64,000 nucleotides of DNA, from NCBI GenBank assembly GCA_028023455.1, contig JAQFVV010000158.1, positions 62,001-126,000 on the forward strand, written 5' to 3'. Below, piece after piece: positions 10,737-23,300 of the stretch. The number at the start of each line of letters is the position of its first letter. Position 1 is the first letter of the stretch. Source of the DNA: Epiperipatus broadwayi. Its lineage: Eukaryota; Onychophora; Udeonychophora; Euonychophora; Peripatidae. Both the position numbers and the translations under genes were made by a program. The notes under the pieces are model-generated. The model searched no databases, was not told the origin of the DNA, and was given only the letters and a program-made list of their open reading frames with translations.

Positions 10737-10862
10737 AGCTCAGCTCTGCCTTTTTTTCTCTCATATGTCATAGCATCTGCTGGGACGTGAACCCACACCC
10801 ATCTGCAACCAACTACTTGCTTGCAAGGTGGGTGCAATGACCTCTCGGCTAACATAATTTTC
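10737..10862 (-). repeat. tRNA-derived SINE
   Basis: On the minus strand an A-box-like GTTAGCCGAGAGGTC is followed by a B-box-like GGGTTCACGTCCC and then the tail GATGCTATGACATATGAGAG and an A-rich run. The same tail follows tRNA-like sequences at 26879-26990 and 23853-23890, which defines a family. Confidence 0.65.
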
Positions 10863-11479
10863 CACCATTTTACTAGAATATTTCTCTTAGTTCAGCAAAC
10901 CCTTAACCACTCAGCAAACAAAATATAGCAAGATAAAAAATAAACTCAGAAGACACCCCCCATCATCTGCTGAAAATCTTTTATAGCACACCTATAACAA
11001 TACAAATTGAGTACCCCTCTTTCACTATTACAGCCGTTATCTCCAATTTCTTGAATAATTGATCATAACCCAATTGATATAGTTTTTTACACCTTTTCCG
11101 TTTTACATATAGTTTCTAATTTTAATACAATGGAGATAGCTTTTTCCATCTTTACAAAAGATTCAAAACAAAAAAAAAAAAATATGAAATATGTCATATT
11201 ATTAGATTCTCTCAGCTGATATTGACCTTAAATTATTATTTTTTTAACAAAAAATATAATTCACAGGATGACCACTTCTATCTATTAGTAAAATTTAAAA
11301 TTAGCCATACAATAATAACCTGCATTCCTTTTAACTTGTTAATAGAGGGAAAAACCCACAAAAATGTGCAAAACATTTACAATTACTCTATCCCCTTTTT
11401 TATATATTCTTGCAAATAAACAATTTATAAAATAACCATAAAATCGGTGAAATAATGTAAAAATTAGTTGTTTGAGAGT
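10863..11479. other. AT-rich sequence, no gene seen
   Basis: No supported frame or repeat. Short frames here have no recognisable composition. Confidence 0.35.
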
Positions 11480-11623
11480 GAGTTAAAACCGATGATTGGT
11501 GCATCCGGAGAAAAGGCTGGACTACCTGAATGCCCCCCAATGCTTCTGAACCCACTATCACCCTCCCCCTAGAAGTCTTCGCTACCCACTGCGGGGCAGT
11601 ATTGCCCACTTTGGGAAACACTG
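11480..11623 (-). mobile_element. Terminal fragment of a hAT-type DNA transposon (one end)
   Basis: The minus strand begins at 11623 with CAGTGTTTCCCAAAGTGGGC, a terminal sequence typical of hAT elements, followed by a GC-rich subterminal stretch. The adjacent 8 bp (AAGTAGAT, 11624-11631) would be one target-site copy. No second end or second duplication is visible, so the other side is deleted or decayed. Confidence 0.5.
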
Positions 11624-11790
11624 AAGTAGATCATATTAGTGCTACTTTAATGAGATTACTATATTGCTGTGGAGATTATTCATTGTTAAAGTCAGTTGAA
11701 AGAAATAGTTGGTCTGGAAACATGTCCTGTGGGGATTGGTTTGATTTTTTTTTAATATATAATGACTTGTCAAAATAATATACACAATAC
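11624..11790 (-). repeat. Old interspersed repeat, copy 2, interrupted by the hAT end
   Basis: The reverse complement matches 3530-3720 (shared AATCCCCACAGGACATGTTT and flanking similarity). The match stops at 11623/11624, exactly where the hAT terminus begins, which independently supports that boundary. Confidence 0.5.
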
Positions 11791-12202
11791 TTTGAACATT
11801 TGATGTCACTTCAATTTATATAATAAGACTGAAAAAAAAAAATTAAGTGAATTATAATATTTTTAGATGTTTTATTTTCCTCAAGTAATCTTTGTAATTT
11901 AAGATTTTAAAAAATCTTTGTAATATATAAATAAATAAATAAAAAAATAAAAAAATCTTTGTAGAGAAAGATTATAAATCAAATTAAGGTTAAACGTTGA
12001 AAATTTATGAGAAATAGTTTTTTTATAATCATTTTATATGTACAAGTGTATATGTTATGCTTTCTTTCAATCAATGAGTTTAAACTTTAATATCGTCTTT
12101 CTAATTTTTAAGATGATATATAGAAAAAGAAAGTCTAATAATAATGAAGCTTAACTTTGATAGGAATTTTATATTTCTATGTAAGCATAAATGTTTATTT
12201 CT

Positions 12203-14033
12203 TATAATTTTTATCTTAGAAATAAGCGTCTGAAAAATACGAAGGTAGGGACCTCTATAGGTCTTAAAACACAAGCTTATGCTATGAAGAAAAGAGAGAA
12301 TCTTCTTTACTTCAACCTACTTTTTTTTATATATAAATAGGTGAAGCTGAAGTGTTTTGATCTAAGAGTGTGAAGCTATTCAATACTTCACTAATTAAGT
12401 CCACATTTCTTATAATACATTAATACTCGCGAAATCTTACAATTTACTACGAATCAATGAAAAGATCTTATAGTAAGAAATCTGTTAGGATAATTTAAAG
12501 TTGTAATTATAAATTTTATTAAATGCCCATTATTATATTAAGTAATAATTTACTAAGGCTGTAACCTTAGAAATAAGCGTCTGAAAAATACGAAGGTAGG
12601 GACCTCTATAGGTCTTAAAACACAAGCTTACGCTATGAAGAAAAGAGAGAATCTTCTTTACTTCAACCTACTTTTTTTATATATAAATAGGTGAAGCTGA
12701 AGTGTTTTGATCTAAGAGTGTGAAGCTATTCAATACTTCACTAATTAAGTCCACATTTCTTATAATACATTAATACTCGCGAAATCTTACAATTTACTAC
12801 GAGTCAATGAAAAGATCTTATAGTAAGAAATCTGTTACGATAATTTAAAGTTGTAATTATAAATTTTATTAAACGCCCATTATTATATTAAGTAATAATT
12901 TACTAAGGCTGTAACCTTAGAAATAAGCGTCTGAAAAATACGAAGGTAGGGACCTCTATAGGTCTTAAAACACAAGCTTACGCTATGAAGAAAAGAGAGA
13001 ATCTTCTTTACTTCAACCTACTTTTTTTATATATAAATAGGTGAAGCTGAAGTGTTTTGATCTAAGAGTGTGAAGCTATTCAATACTTCACTAATTAAGT
13101 CCACATTTCTTATAATACATTAATACTCGCGAAATCTTACAATTTACTACGAGTCAATGAAAAGATCTTATAGTAAGAAATCTGTTACGATAATTTAAAG
13201 TTGTAATTATAAATTTTGTTAAACACCCATTATTATATTAAGTAATAAGCGTCTGAAAAATACGAAGGTAGGGACCTTATTACAAAATATAATAATGGGC
13301 GTTTAATAAAATTTATAATTACAACTTTAAATTATCGTAACAGATTTCTTACTATAATATCTTTTCATTGACTCGTAGTAAATTGTAAGATTTCGCGAGT
13401 ATTAATGTATTATAAGAAATGTGGACTTAATTAGTGAAGTATTGAATAGCTTCACACTCTTAGATCAAAACACTTCAGCTTCACCTATTTATATATAAAA
13501 AAAGTAGGTTGAAGTAAAGAAGATTCTCTCTTTTCTTCATAGCGTAAGCTTGTGTTTTAAGACCTATAGAGGTCCCTACCTTCGTATTTTTCAGACGCTT
13601 ATTTCTAAGGTTACAGCCTTAGTAAGTTATTACTTAATATAATAATGGGCGTTTAATAAAATTTATAATTACAACTTTAAATTATCGTAACAGATTTCTT
13701 ACTATAAGATCTTTTCATTGACTCATAGTAAATTGTAAGATTTCGTGAGTATTAATGTATTATAAGAAATGTAGACTTAATTAGTGAAGTATTGAATAGC
13801 TTCACACTCTTAGATCAAAACATTTCAGCTTCACCTATTTATATATAAAAAAAGTAGGTTGAAGTAAAGAAGATTCTCTCTTCTTCATAGCGTAAGCTTG
13901 TGTTTTAAGACCTATAGAGGTCCCTACCTTCGTATTTTTCAAACGCTTATTTCTAAGGTTACAGCCTTAGTAAATTATTACTTAATAAAATAATGGGCGT
14001 TTAATAAAATTTATAATTATAATTTTTATCTTA
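12203..14033. repeat. Multimeric array of a 350-bp repeat: three direct and two-plus inverted units between direct repeats
   Basis: Units in + orientation start near 12215, 12566 and 12916 (period 350-351 bp) and are nearly identical. A fourth unit breaks off after about 35 bp at 13275. Two inverted units and a partial third follow to about 14017. The 16-bp direct repeat TATAATTTTTATCTTA is present at 12203-12218 and 14018-14033 and looks like a target-site duplication of the whole block. The unit contains a self-complementary GACCTCTATAGGTC and a hairpin GTGAAG...CTTCAC. It has no coding frame. A diverged relative lies at 41891-42790. Confidence 0.85.
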
Positions 14034-14268
14034 AATGAAGTCTAAGAACTATATTATTTGTGATTTCTTGTCTGCTTCAGATGCGAAGAAATTGATTGGG
14101 GGGGGGGGGTTCTACTTTTACAACTTTATTAGAGAAATTTATAAATTATTTCTTACAGGAAGAAGTGTTCAATATCCTTTAAGCTTTGAAATGTTACACA
14201 TGCATACACACTATATGTGTATTTCTAATTTTAATTTTTTGAATCTTTTGTTGTTATTGTTTTTTCAG

Positions 14269-14349
14269 GATTGTCTTGAAGAAAAATAAGCAGACTGTGA
14301 AAGATGAAACTGGAATTTTTGAGTTTGATATTGCTTCTTTGTCATCAAA
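14269..14349 (+). CDS. IGF2R-like: CI-MPR-like exon 1 of the visible part (linker and start of last MRH repeat)
   Basis: The acceptor is tttttcag ending at 14268 and the donor is gtaagt at 14350. The first base completes a codon from an unseen upstream exon; two bases carry over to the next exon. It encodes 27 residues including [13 protein letters not shown], the FDL.SL-type strand that opens MRH repeats in this receptor family. The two other frames contain stops or give no match; the longer ORF that overlaps here from 14035 is in a different frame. Confidence 0.75.
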
Positions 14350-17300
14350 GTAAGTGGTTTGAAGTATCTCCTTCCTGTGTTGAATGTATGCACGAGCTTA
14401 TGTAATAAATTATTGTAATCCAAAATTCAAAGCTAGTTTGAAGGATTTATATTATTCAGCACATTATTTATTGATGGAAAGTTTATTTTATGGGAATAAA
14501 AGAAAGACAAATATGTGCACTATAAACTATTCAAGGAAACAAACATCATTCTTGGACTTGAATATCACATTATGTATATCATATACAGTATTTGACTACA
14601 TTACATAGTTGTCTCCCTTTTTTTTTTTATTCATTAGTAACATGCAATAAATGAATAAAAAATAGTTATGTAATTTGGTGAAATGAAAAAAGATTAAGTG
14701 GACCAGAAATTTAATAAAGTAGACTAATATACACAATTATTTAGTTTAATTCACAAGAAAACTAGCCCAGTTTTGTGTCATGGTTAATTAATTCAGTTTA
14801 ATTTTTAAAAAAAATGTTTTTGGTTAATCTCTGGAAACCAATGATATATATATTAATTCTAATATTCTCACAGATAAATAATGAATTCATAGTATTATTT
14901 CCAGGGACTGCCGTGTAATAAAAATATAATAGCTAAATAACTAATATTTCAGTATAATAACAACTACTTTCCTCTGCACTTCTTCTATCTCAAATCATAA
15001 CAATATGTGTGATGAGGTTTAAAATCATTATTTTTTCCTTTGTTATTTTCTTCTCATTCTCAAATTCTATTGGTTGAGAAGTTTTAAAAAATATTTTATC
15101 CTCCAGTATATTTTTTCAAATATTATCCAATTTTCTTTAATTCACACTTTTCATTTATGTTTTTATGTCTTTTAAAAATCTCTACTAGCTTCCCTTAACA
15201 GTTTTTGATCATATTGTTCAATTTTTGCCAGAATATGTTTTATTAAAATTGATGTCATAGTTAGTTAATTTAATGTGTGAATAAATGACTGATGAATTAG
15301 ATTTTTCTGTGACTATCAAAATGTGTTCTTCCTTTCTTATGTTTATTCTATGATTGCTCTGTCCAATGTATGAGTGTGAACAAACTCCACATGGTATTTC
15401 ATATACACCATGACATTCCAAAGAAATTTTATCTTTAAGCCATGGAAGTACTTCATTAATTTATATATATATTGTAATGCTGCAAACAGAGCCCTAAAAT
15501 GACAGATTGATAATCACTTTATGAAATAATAAAAATTTGTTATTATTATTATAAAAAAAAAAAAAAAGAATATTTAAATAAAAATAATAAAACTTCTTAA
15601 AATAAATGCAGTGAAATAAATTTAATCCAAGTATTGTTTTTTTAAAACGGCAAAAATGAAAAAAAAAAAACATGTTTGGTTTTTGTTATCAGAAAAATTC
15701 ACATTGGAAAATATTTGTAGATAAGAAGAAAAAAAGAAGGATTAAAATTAAATCAGAGCATGATGGAATGTATTTTTTATCATGAGACTGTGGTGCAAAT
15801 AATATATGTATATGTATTTAGTTTAGAAGCTACCACTGGAGAGGATTGTGTTATTTGAGGGATTGTTCATGGAAATTCACTTTTGCACTCCTAAATTCAG
15901 GAAGAAAGCTTTTTTAGACCATAACTCTTGCTAAGTTATATATCTTGCTGTTCTAGAAAAACGGATGTTAAGTGTAAATTGTAACTAAGAAAAAACTTTA
16001 TTCATGGCTAATTACCTTGTGAAGAAACTATGGGATAGGCATTATTAAAATGAACTTAAAGTTAATCCATGAGCATGTATCCATCTCTTGTGATATATTA
16101 TCAACTTCCTGGAACTCTAACCTTTTGTGCATAACATCTGAATAATTTATAGCTTATTTGTGATACAAAGGAAGTATGCTCCATCATTATCTATAATCCA
16201 AATATTTAATAAAAGACTGCAGAAAAGAAAAGATACCAGTCAAATAATGGTGTCATCGTATCCAGACTTATCAGTAATGAAATTATATGAGTATAGAGTT
16301 AATATAATGCTATTTAGCCACTATGGTAAGATGTTTCTTTTTAAAAGTTTAGAAAAGAAAAAATGTTAATGAATTCATATATATATTATAACGTTTTCTG
16401 TTTTGCAAGGCCTCTACACGCTAATATAAACTGCGCGCGAGTTGATCAAGTTATGTCGAAAAGAAGAAAGTTGTATTTCTATTTCTAAAAACATAACTAT
16501 ATTTCCTGATCAAACTCGGCCTATTAATTGTTGAGAATTATGCTATTGATGAAATCAGCTTTTAATTTATTTAATATGGGCGCCAGGTCCTTTTATTCTA
16601 AAGAGACCACTGAAATAATCAAATAATGTCTCACGAATAAAAAAAGAAAAATACTTTTAAACTAATCGGTATTACATCATACCGTAACGAGAATTATTTT
16701 TTTAAAATATTATTATTCCTGGAATTTATTAAACACATTGGCAAAGGTAAATTATATATTTAATCGTCACTAAAATAATATTAATAAATTTAATAATAAT
16801 TAATAACCATTATTAATAACGTACAATGAAAAAGGTTGATAAAAGTAAAATCTCTTTTATTCCAACAAGCTAAAAATATTTGTAAGTTAAATTACGAATT
16901 AACTAAACTGGAGAGAACATGAATCAATTTATAAAAAACTGTTGGATAAAGTAATTTAATAATGTTCACTTATTACAATTCATTTCCAAGATCTTGTATA
17001 AAATTATTTAAATGAAAGTCTCTTTAATAAGAAAATTAATGTCTATATCGGGATTATTTTAAGACTTGTTTGCAAACGCTTAATTTTGATCACAATCACG
17101 AATAAGTAGTCTTAATTTACCGGTAAGTTTTAGTGAATTCACGATGATTGTAGATAACTATGCATAGTTTTTCGGGGTTAAAATGTGCTCATGGCATTTG
17201 ATTATTAGTTGATCTTGCAGTCCATTCCCCTAGTCAGTCATGAAAGCTTTTCTGGTGTACATCTTCAGGCACGATGTCCAGAAGCTCCGGTTCACTCCGA

Positions 17301-20300
17301 CATATCAAATTACTTCAGCATAGAGCGATCTTGGATATATTATTGTTATCCAAGACCAATGAACAAGTCGTTCTTCAAACTGACCTCTGCCTTTTATACT
17401 AGAGGCCCAGTTTTCCAACTTCTGCGCATGCTATTATCATGGCGTTTTTTGGTTCATAATCTTGTAGATTCTTTATAAAATTTACGTTATAAAGTTCTCT
17501 TTTCTTATCAAGTTTTTCGGGCATCTTTAATTAGCCAAAATATTTTTACTTTCTCTTATCTTTTTTTTTTTACTTTTGGAATTCTTTTGTTCTCTCCAAT
17601 TCTACTCTTATTTCTAATTACATTAAAAAAATCGGAAGAATAATTTAACTTTCATTGTACGTTATTTTTTTAAAAATAAATTAGTCAAAAAAAAATCTAA
17701 ATTTACTTTTATTTTTTAGCTTTTACCAAATGCCAATATTTTTGCAACGTATATAAATAAATGTTACAATACCACCAGCGCTAAGAGATGAGAATAAAAT
17801 AGGGGTTTACACAAATTTTATTCTTAAGTTTTTAAATTCATATTCGTGTTTTTTTTTTTTGTAGTAGTAGCGTGCTGATATGTCGTGTAGACTCATTCAA
17901 CAAGCGACGTTTGGCTTTAACGCCCACTTTTAGGTCTAACATAGCAGGAATGGAAAATATTTCACATTCATCTGTGTCCTTTCCGCTTTAATGTAATATT
18001 AACAATAAGAAGCCCAAGTTATAAGCACTAATGAGCGTTGCTCATTGTTTTGAGTCTTACAGGCTCGCAGCAACTTGGTCCGCCTTCCCCTTTATTGGGA
18101 TCCCTGCTAGAAATAATCTGATTGGCATATAAAGGTGGTCTTATGTTAATATACTGCATACTAGGATTTGGGGCTATGATTTTCCCCTCTTCAGTAACCG
18201 CCTACCTGGTCAAATACTTGTGACTTACATCTAACTCAGCCACGATCGTGTTTTTTTTAGACATATCAAAAAAAATATACATTTTTTTTTTTCTGGAAGT
18301 CATATTAAAAAAAAATATTTTTTATATTTTAATAATCAGGGTTTAATTAGTTAGTTTTTTTTTTTATAATTTTTTTTTTTAAAAAAATTACTATTTATTT
18401 TCCATTTATATTTTTCTTTTCTCCACTTATATACCTATTATCTAAAATATTCATTACATTTTTCTTTCTTTTATTCACTACTTTATATTTAATATCATTT
18501 TAAAATTCTTTATTATTTTTTCTAATAATATTATTAATTCCCTTTACTATACTACTACCATTAACTTTTATTCCTATGTATCCCTTCCTTTTCTTTTTAT
18601 TTTCCCCTCTTTCTTTCCCTCTTTTTCTTAAAAATTCGAAATTAGATCAATATTTGTATTTCAGAAAGGAAACTACTTTTATATAAGTCATCTGGTTATA
18701 AAGTCAAAGAGAAGTTTAGGAATTCTTGTACTATTTATTTTATTTGGAATTGCAAACAGGATTATGTATCTAACAATGTCAAGTGATATCATAACTAAAT
18801 AATTAATAATAATAATAATAATAATAGTAGTAGTAGTAGTAGTAGTAGTAGAAGTAGTAGTAGGAATAGGAGTAGTAGTAGTAGGAGGAGGAGGAGGAGT
18901 AGTGGCAGCGGCAGCAGAAAAGGCATGAGAGAATAAACATTAATTAGGATATTCGTCTTAGATTGCTATTTTATTTGACATGTATCCACACACGTTTGAT
19001 ACCATTCTGCTAATGTAACTGCTATTAAAGATTTTACAGCTAGAAACTTTCTTTATGAAAGTGTTTTGAGATTGATTTCACAACTTTTTTAAAATGTCAT
19101 AGTGATTTAAAGTTACTTACTTGGCAACATTACTGTTAGTTTTTTTTTCTTTATAATTACAAAAAAAAAAATTAGTTGTTTCCCCCCTCTAAATAGGCGT
19201 CTGGTTTTGTATAATGTGGAAATGTGAAAGTGTTAGAAAATATTCAACAGTGTGTATGTGTTTTGTATCAGATAATATTCTTATTTTCTGCTACTCTCAT
19301 GATTTTTTTTATTGTTTAGAATTGATCAGCAATGGAACGATCACAACAAGGCTAAACGTCTGTGTCCAGACTGTAATAAACCATCCTCATTATGCTTTAT
19401 TGATCAAAACGACTGTTATAGTTTAGGAAACTTACATCAGGCAGAGTTTACTTATGAAGGTGAGTGATAATTTAGTCGATCAGTCAGAAGTAAGAACAAT
19501 ATTTAGAGCAGTCAAGATAAGATTTGATTTTTTTTCCAGATATTACTTTAAATGCTGCACTAAAAATAGATTTCCAAATATACATTTAAAAAAAAAATTA
19601 TTTTATTAAAATTATATATGTTTGTGTGAATATTTCTTCGTTTTTAAAAATACATAACACAATTTTAGAATCAATAAGTAAATTTATCAAATGCTATCTA
19701 ATTCAAATATCACATTTCAACAGCACACAAGGAATTTAGAAATAATTACATATTCTTAATCAAATACAAAATTAAATTATATTGCAATAGTTAATTAAAT
19801 GAGTATATGTGTGTGTTCAGCATATCCTTTTTTTAAAAAAATTAGATGTAACCTTTACATAATTGTTATGGCTAGGTTTGGTTATAGTGAAAATTTACCT
19901 CTAGCAGATTAATGTGATGCCAAGCTTTGATAACAGAGGTGTTGTAGTAACAGTATTTTTATGATGATAATTTTGCCTGCTGATTAACTTATGGAATTAT
20001 TCATTTAATATATATTTTTATTAGATATGCTTAAAATTTCCATATCACTATATATTCTTGAAATATATGAATACAAACTTTTATATTACATACTGACTAA
20101 GCATTCTTCAAATGGGCAGATCACATTCTCATACAGATATCTTCATCATTTAATCAGTATTTATCAATACAAATTACTACACTTTCATTTACAAGTGTCA
20201 AACATTTACCACTTGCAACTTTGACATCAACTACTTCAGATAAATAAATAATGATTATTACTTATTATTTATTAAACTAGAGACTATCTCTAGTCCAAAT

Positions 20301-23300
20301 ATAAACTTTAAAGCTTGATTAAATATTAAGATATCTGTTTTTTAATTAAACATAAACAAATGGAAACTTATCTTCATCTATCTTCTTCCATGAGTAATAT
20401 CTTTTTAAGGTATACTTAAAATTTCCATTCTACCATATGTTATTATTACACATGGGAAAATAAATAATGGATATATTAATCTTTAATTGAAGTTTAAAAT
20501 TTATATCTCCACTAGCATAATCTTTAGATTAATAAATAATTAATAATCATTAATGTATTTATCTAGAATGATTGGTGTAAGTTTGATATTTCTAAATCTA
20601 AGTGTGTGTGTATATATATATATATTGGGCATCTATTGTGTGTAAATAATCAAATCATTTCACCGCACTTTTGGAAATTGTTTCCATATCTCTAAGCTAA
20701 TTTGTGAATGGATGTGTGCACTATTGTAGTAATTTAAACATTCCATATTTCTATTATCATTGTTACATATTTAATAAGCCATAAGTTATTTACAGGCTTG
20801 TTGAAATCATTAGAATACTGTATATAAATTTATATGACATTTTAAGTCAAATTTATTTAAATAAATTTACTTTTTAGTGTCATTAATAAAAATAAATTTG
20901 TTTTAGATGTAGCAGAATATATTTTGACATTCTAAAAAAAGTTTTTTTAAAAGATAATAGAGTAAATTTTTATTCAATTAAACCATGAACTATGCTGTAT
21001 TTAACGATATGACTTCAATTATTTGCTATCCAAAGAATAATGTAAATAAACAAACAAAAATTATTTAAATTTGCAAATTGTGTGATATTCAAGTAGCTAT
21101 TTTTCCTTTTATGAGTGCCATATGTGATCATATTTTTTAAAAAAAGTAAAATTTGTAAATAAATTTTACAATATATCAGTAGCTGTTTATCAATACATTT
21201 TATTCTTTCTTTATTATCCTGTCCAAATTTGATGAACAGTATTTAATATAATAAAATGTCTTTCAAACATAATGCTAAAACTTTTTACTGATTTAAAAAC
21301 ATCAAACCAATTAGAGAGATCCTAATTTTTTGATAACAAGAACATTATTGTATTTCTATAAGAGAAAAAAGTTATTGAAAAAAAAAGAATATCATCCAGA
21401 TCATATTTTATCAGTGAAAGTGAAACATTTTGCTATTTACTTTATTTTAAAAATAAAATTATGGTAGCTAATTTTTTTCTTATTCTTATTGCTTCGATGG
21501 GTGTATGATTGAACACCCTTAGTAAAAAATATGTAAATGTGTACCCTTAATTTATTATTAATAACTATAAGCTTAATTTTTTATACATACTATGCATACA
21601 AAAATCATCTGTTTTATGTGTGTGTGTGCATGTTGAAAAGTACTATACACTTGCAGTTCAATAAACAATATGTATTCTAGTCTAATCACTCAGCTGTTAT
21701 ACAGTATATATGTTTGTATAATTTATAATCCATGACTCCATTGTAGTTTTAGGTTAGTAGAGACATTTAGGGTTATTGTTATCTAAAATTGGAAAAAGTT
21801 AAAAATTGGAAATAAAACTTTCAAACCATGGATAGATAAAAGATTCTAGTTTTAAATAATAGGAAAAAAAAAAAATTTAATTTTTTAGTACAGATATTTT
21901 TTAATTAGTGAATAGTATTAATTATTTGCAAGATTCCACATATTTTGTTTGTAAAATTGGGTTCTATCTGCTAAAAGGATTTTTAAAAAAAACGTTTTAA
22001 ATTTATTTTCTTATTCTTTTATTTATTTATACTGTTTGGAGTAAAAAATCATTTCATATTAATTACTAAATCAGTTTTACTGAGTTGTATACAAGCTCTG
22101 AAGATTGACTTCAATGTCAATGGTGAAATTATGCTATAAATTGTAATAATAATTGAATAACAACTTTAAAAATTTCCCATTTAGCTCTGCTACTTTTCAA
22201 GAAGTTGTTTTCAAAATATTTATTTTATTTAAAATGGTATCAGCTGTTTATCTCCATGAAATGTTTAAAAAATTAAGTGTATCAACTCAACAGTTGCCCA
22301 AGTCTGATTCTCCACGTGTTTGTAAAGTATTGTAGAAATCCCTCAATCAAATTTTTATTTTTCAGTTAGCAGAAACATGTAACCATAAATCCAGAGTGTA
22401 AATAATGCAATATTATTTGTGAAGAATTTTTAAAACACGGCATTTTCAGAAATTAGAGATAAATACATGTCAATGTGATTGATTGTTTTGTGAAGTCAGC
22501 CATAACTTAAAATTAGGGTTGAAGAAAAGTATAATATGCGACTTTTAATGTTAATTTTAATTAAAGAGCTAAAAAATATTCTCACAACAGTTAATATTTA
22601 TATCATTGTTTTTATTTTAGTATTATTTAAAATTTTCATTTTAAAATATGTTTTAATATGATTTCAATTATTGTTATAACATTTTGAAAAAAAATACAGC
22701 TCGATTGCTTTTTTTTTTTTTTTATTGGATTAAAAAAATACACGATATTCCTTCTTATGCATTTTTTAAGTAAAAAATTTAAATTGAATTTTAAATATTT
22801 GAAAAAAGTTTAAATGAAAATGCTGAGTTAGTGTTTTTAAAATAAATTAAAGTTTCAGACATAATTTACAAAGGAAAACTAATTAATACATTTTTAATAT
22901 TTTACACTTACTGGTTTATAACTGTTGTACATGTTTGTATGAATAATAGATAAGTATGTCGAGTGTTGATGGCCTAGTGGATAGTATAGCTGCCTTCCAA
23001 GCATCTGGCCCGGGTTCGCTTCCGGGTCAACACATTTGACATATGAAAAAAATAATAATAATAATAATAATGGATAAGTAGAGAATTCAAATGGATGGAA
23101 ATTGCTTTTAAATTAATCTGTGTTATCATCCAAAGTGTAAAAGGAATCCCACAGAGGGTTTAGGGTAAATATTTCATTAATTAAAACTATCACTCACACA
23201 AAATTTTACAAACTTATATCTGAATCCAATATGCATGAGCTGAAATCAAATAACCCAAGCTTACATTGCATACTACTAAATAATGTCAATGCAAGTATGA

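Larger units (their letters stand above)
14350..19319 (+). other. Receptor intron (4,970 bp) with several repeats
   Basis: GT-AG intron between the first two visible exons. It holds a Penelope-like relic (15020-15430, minus), a TIR element (16815-17666), an unassigned less AT-rich block (17870-18260), T-rich low-complexity sequence (18260-18640) and a compound triplet repeat (18805-18917). Confidence 0.75.

Noticed and set aside
12215-12565. Hammerhead ribozyme in the 350-bp repeat unit
   Set aside because: GAAA occurs but there is no CTGATGA core on either strand.
12203-14033. CRISPR array
   Set aside because: Repeats are 350 bp, partly inverted and without spacers, in an animal genome.
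14035-14289. 84-residue plus-strand frame overlapping the first visible receptor exon
   Set aside because: It is in another frame than the exon and runs through the splice acceptor; only 14269-14349 is supported.
17209-17478. 89-residue plus-strand frame
   Set aside because: No family resemblance; it lies inside the TIR-bounded element, whose clearer signal is a promoter on the other strand.
19214-19426. 70-residue frame over the second receptor exon
   Set aside because: Different frame from the one that joins with the neighbouring exons and contains the MRH cysteines.
22963-23034. Functional tRNA-Gly(UCC) gene
   Set aside because: Mismatches in T and anticodon stems, no T-run terminator, and a SINE-type tail with (AAT)n.
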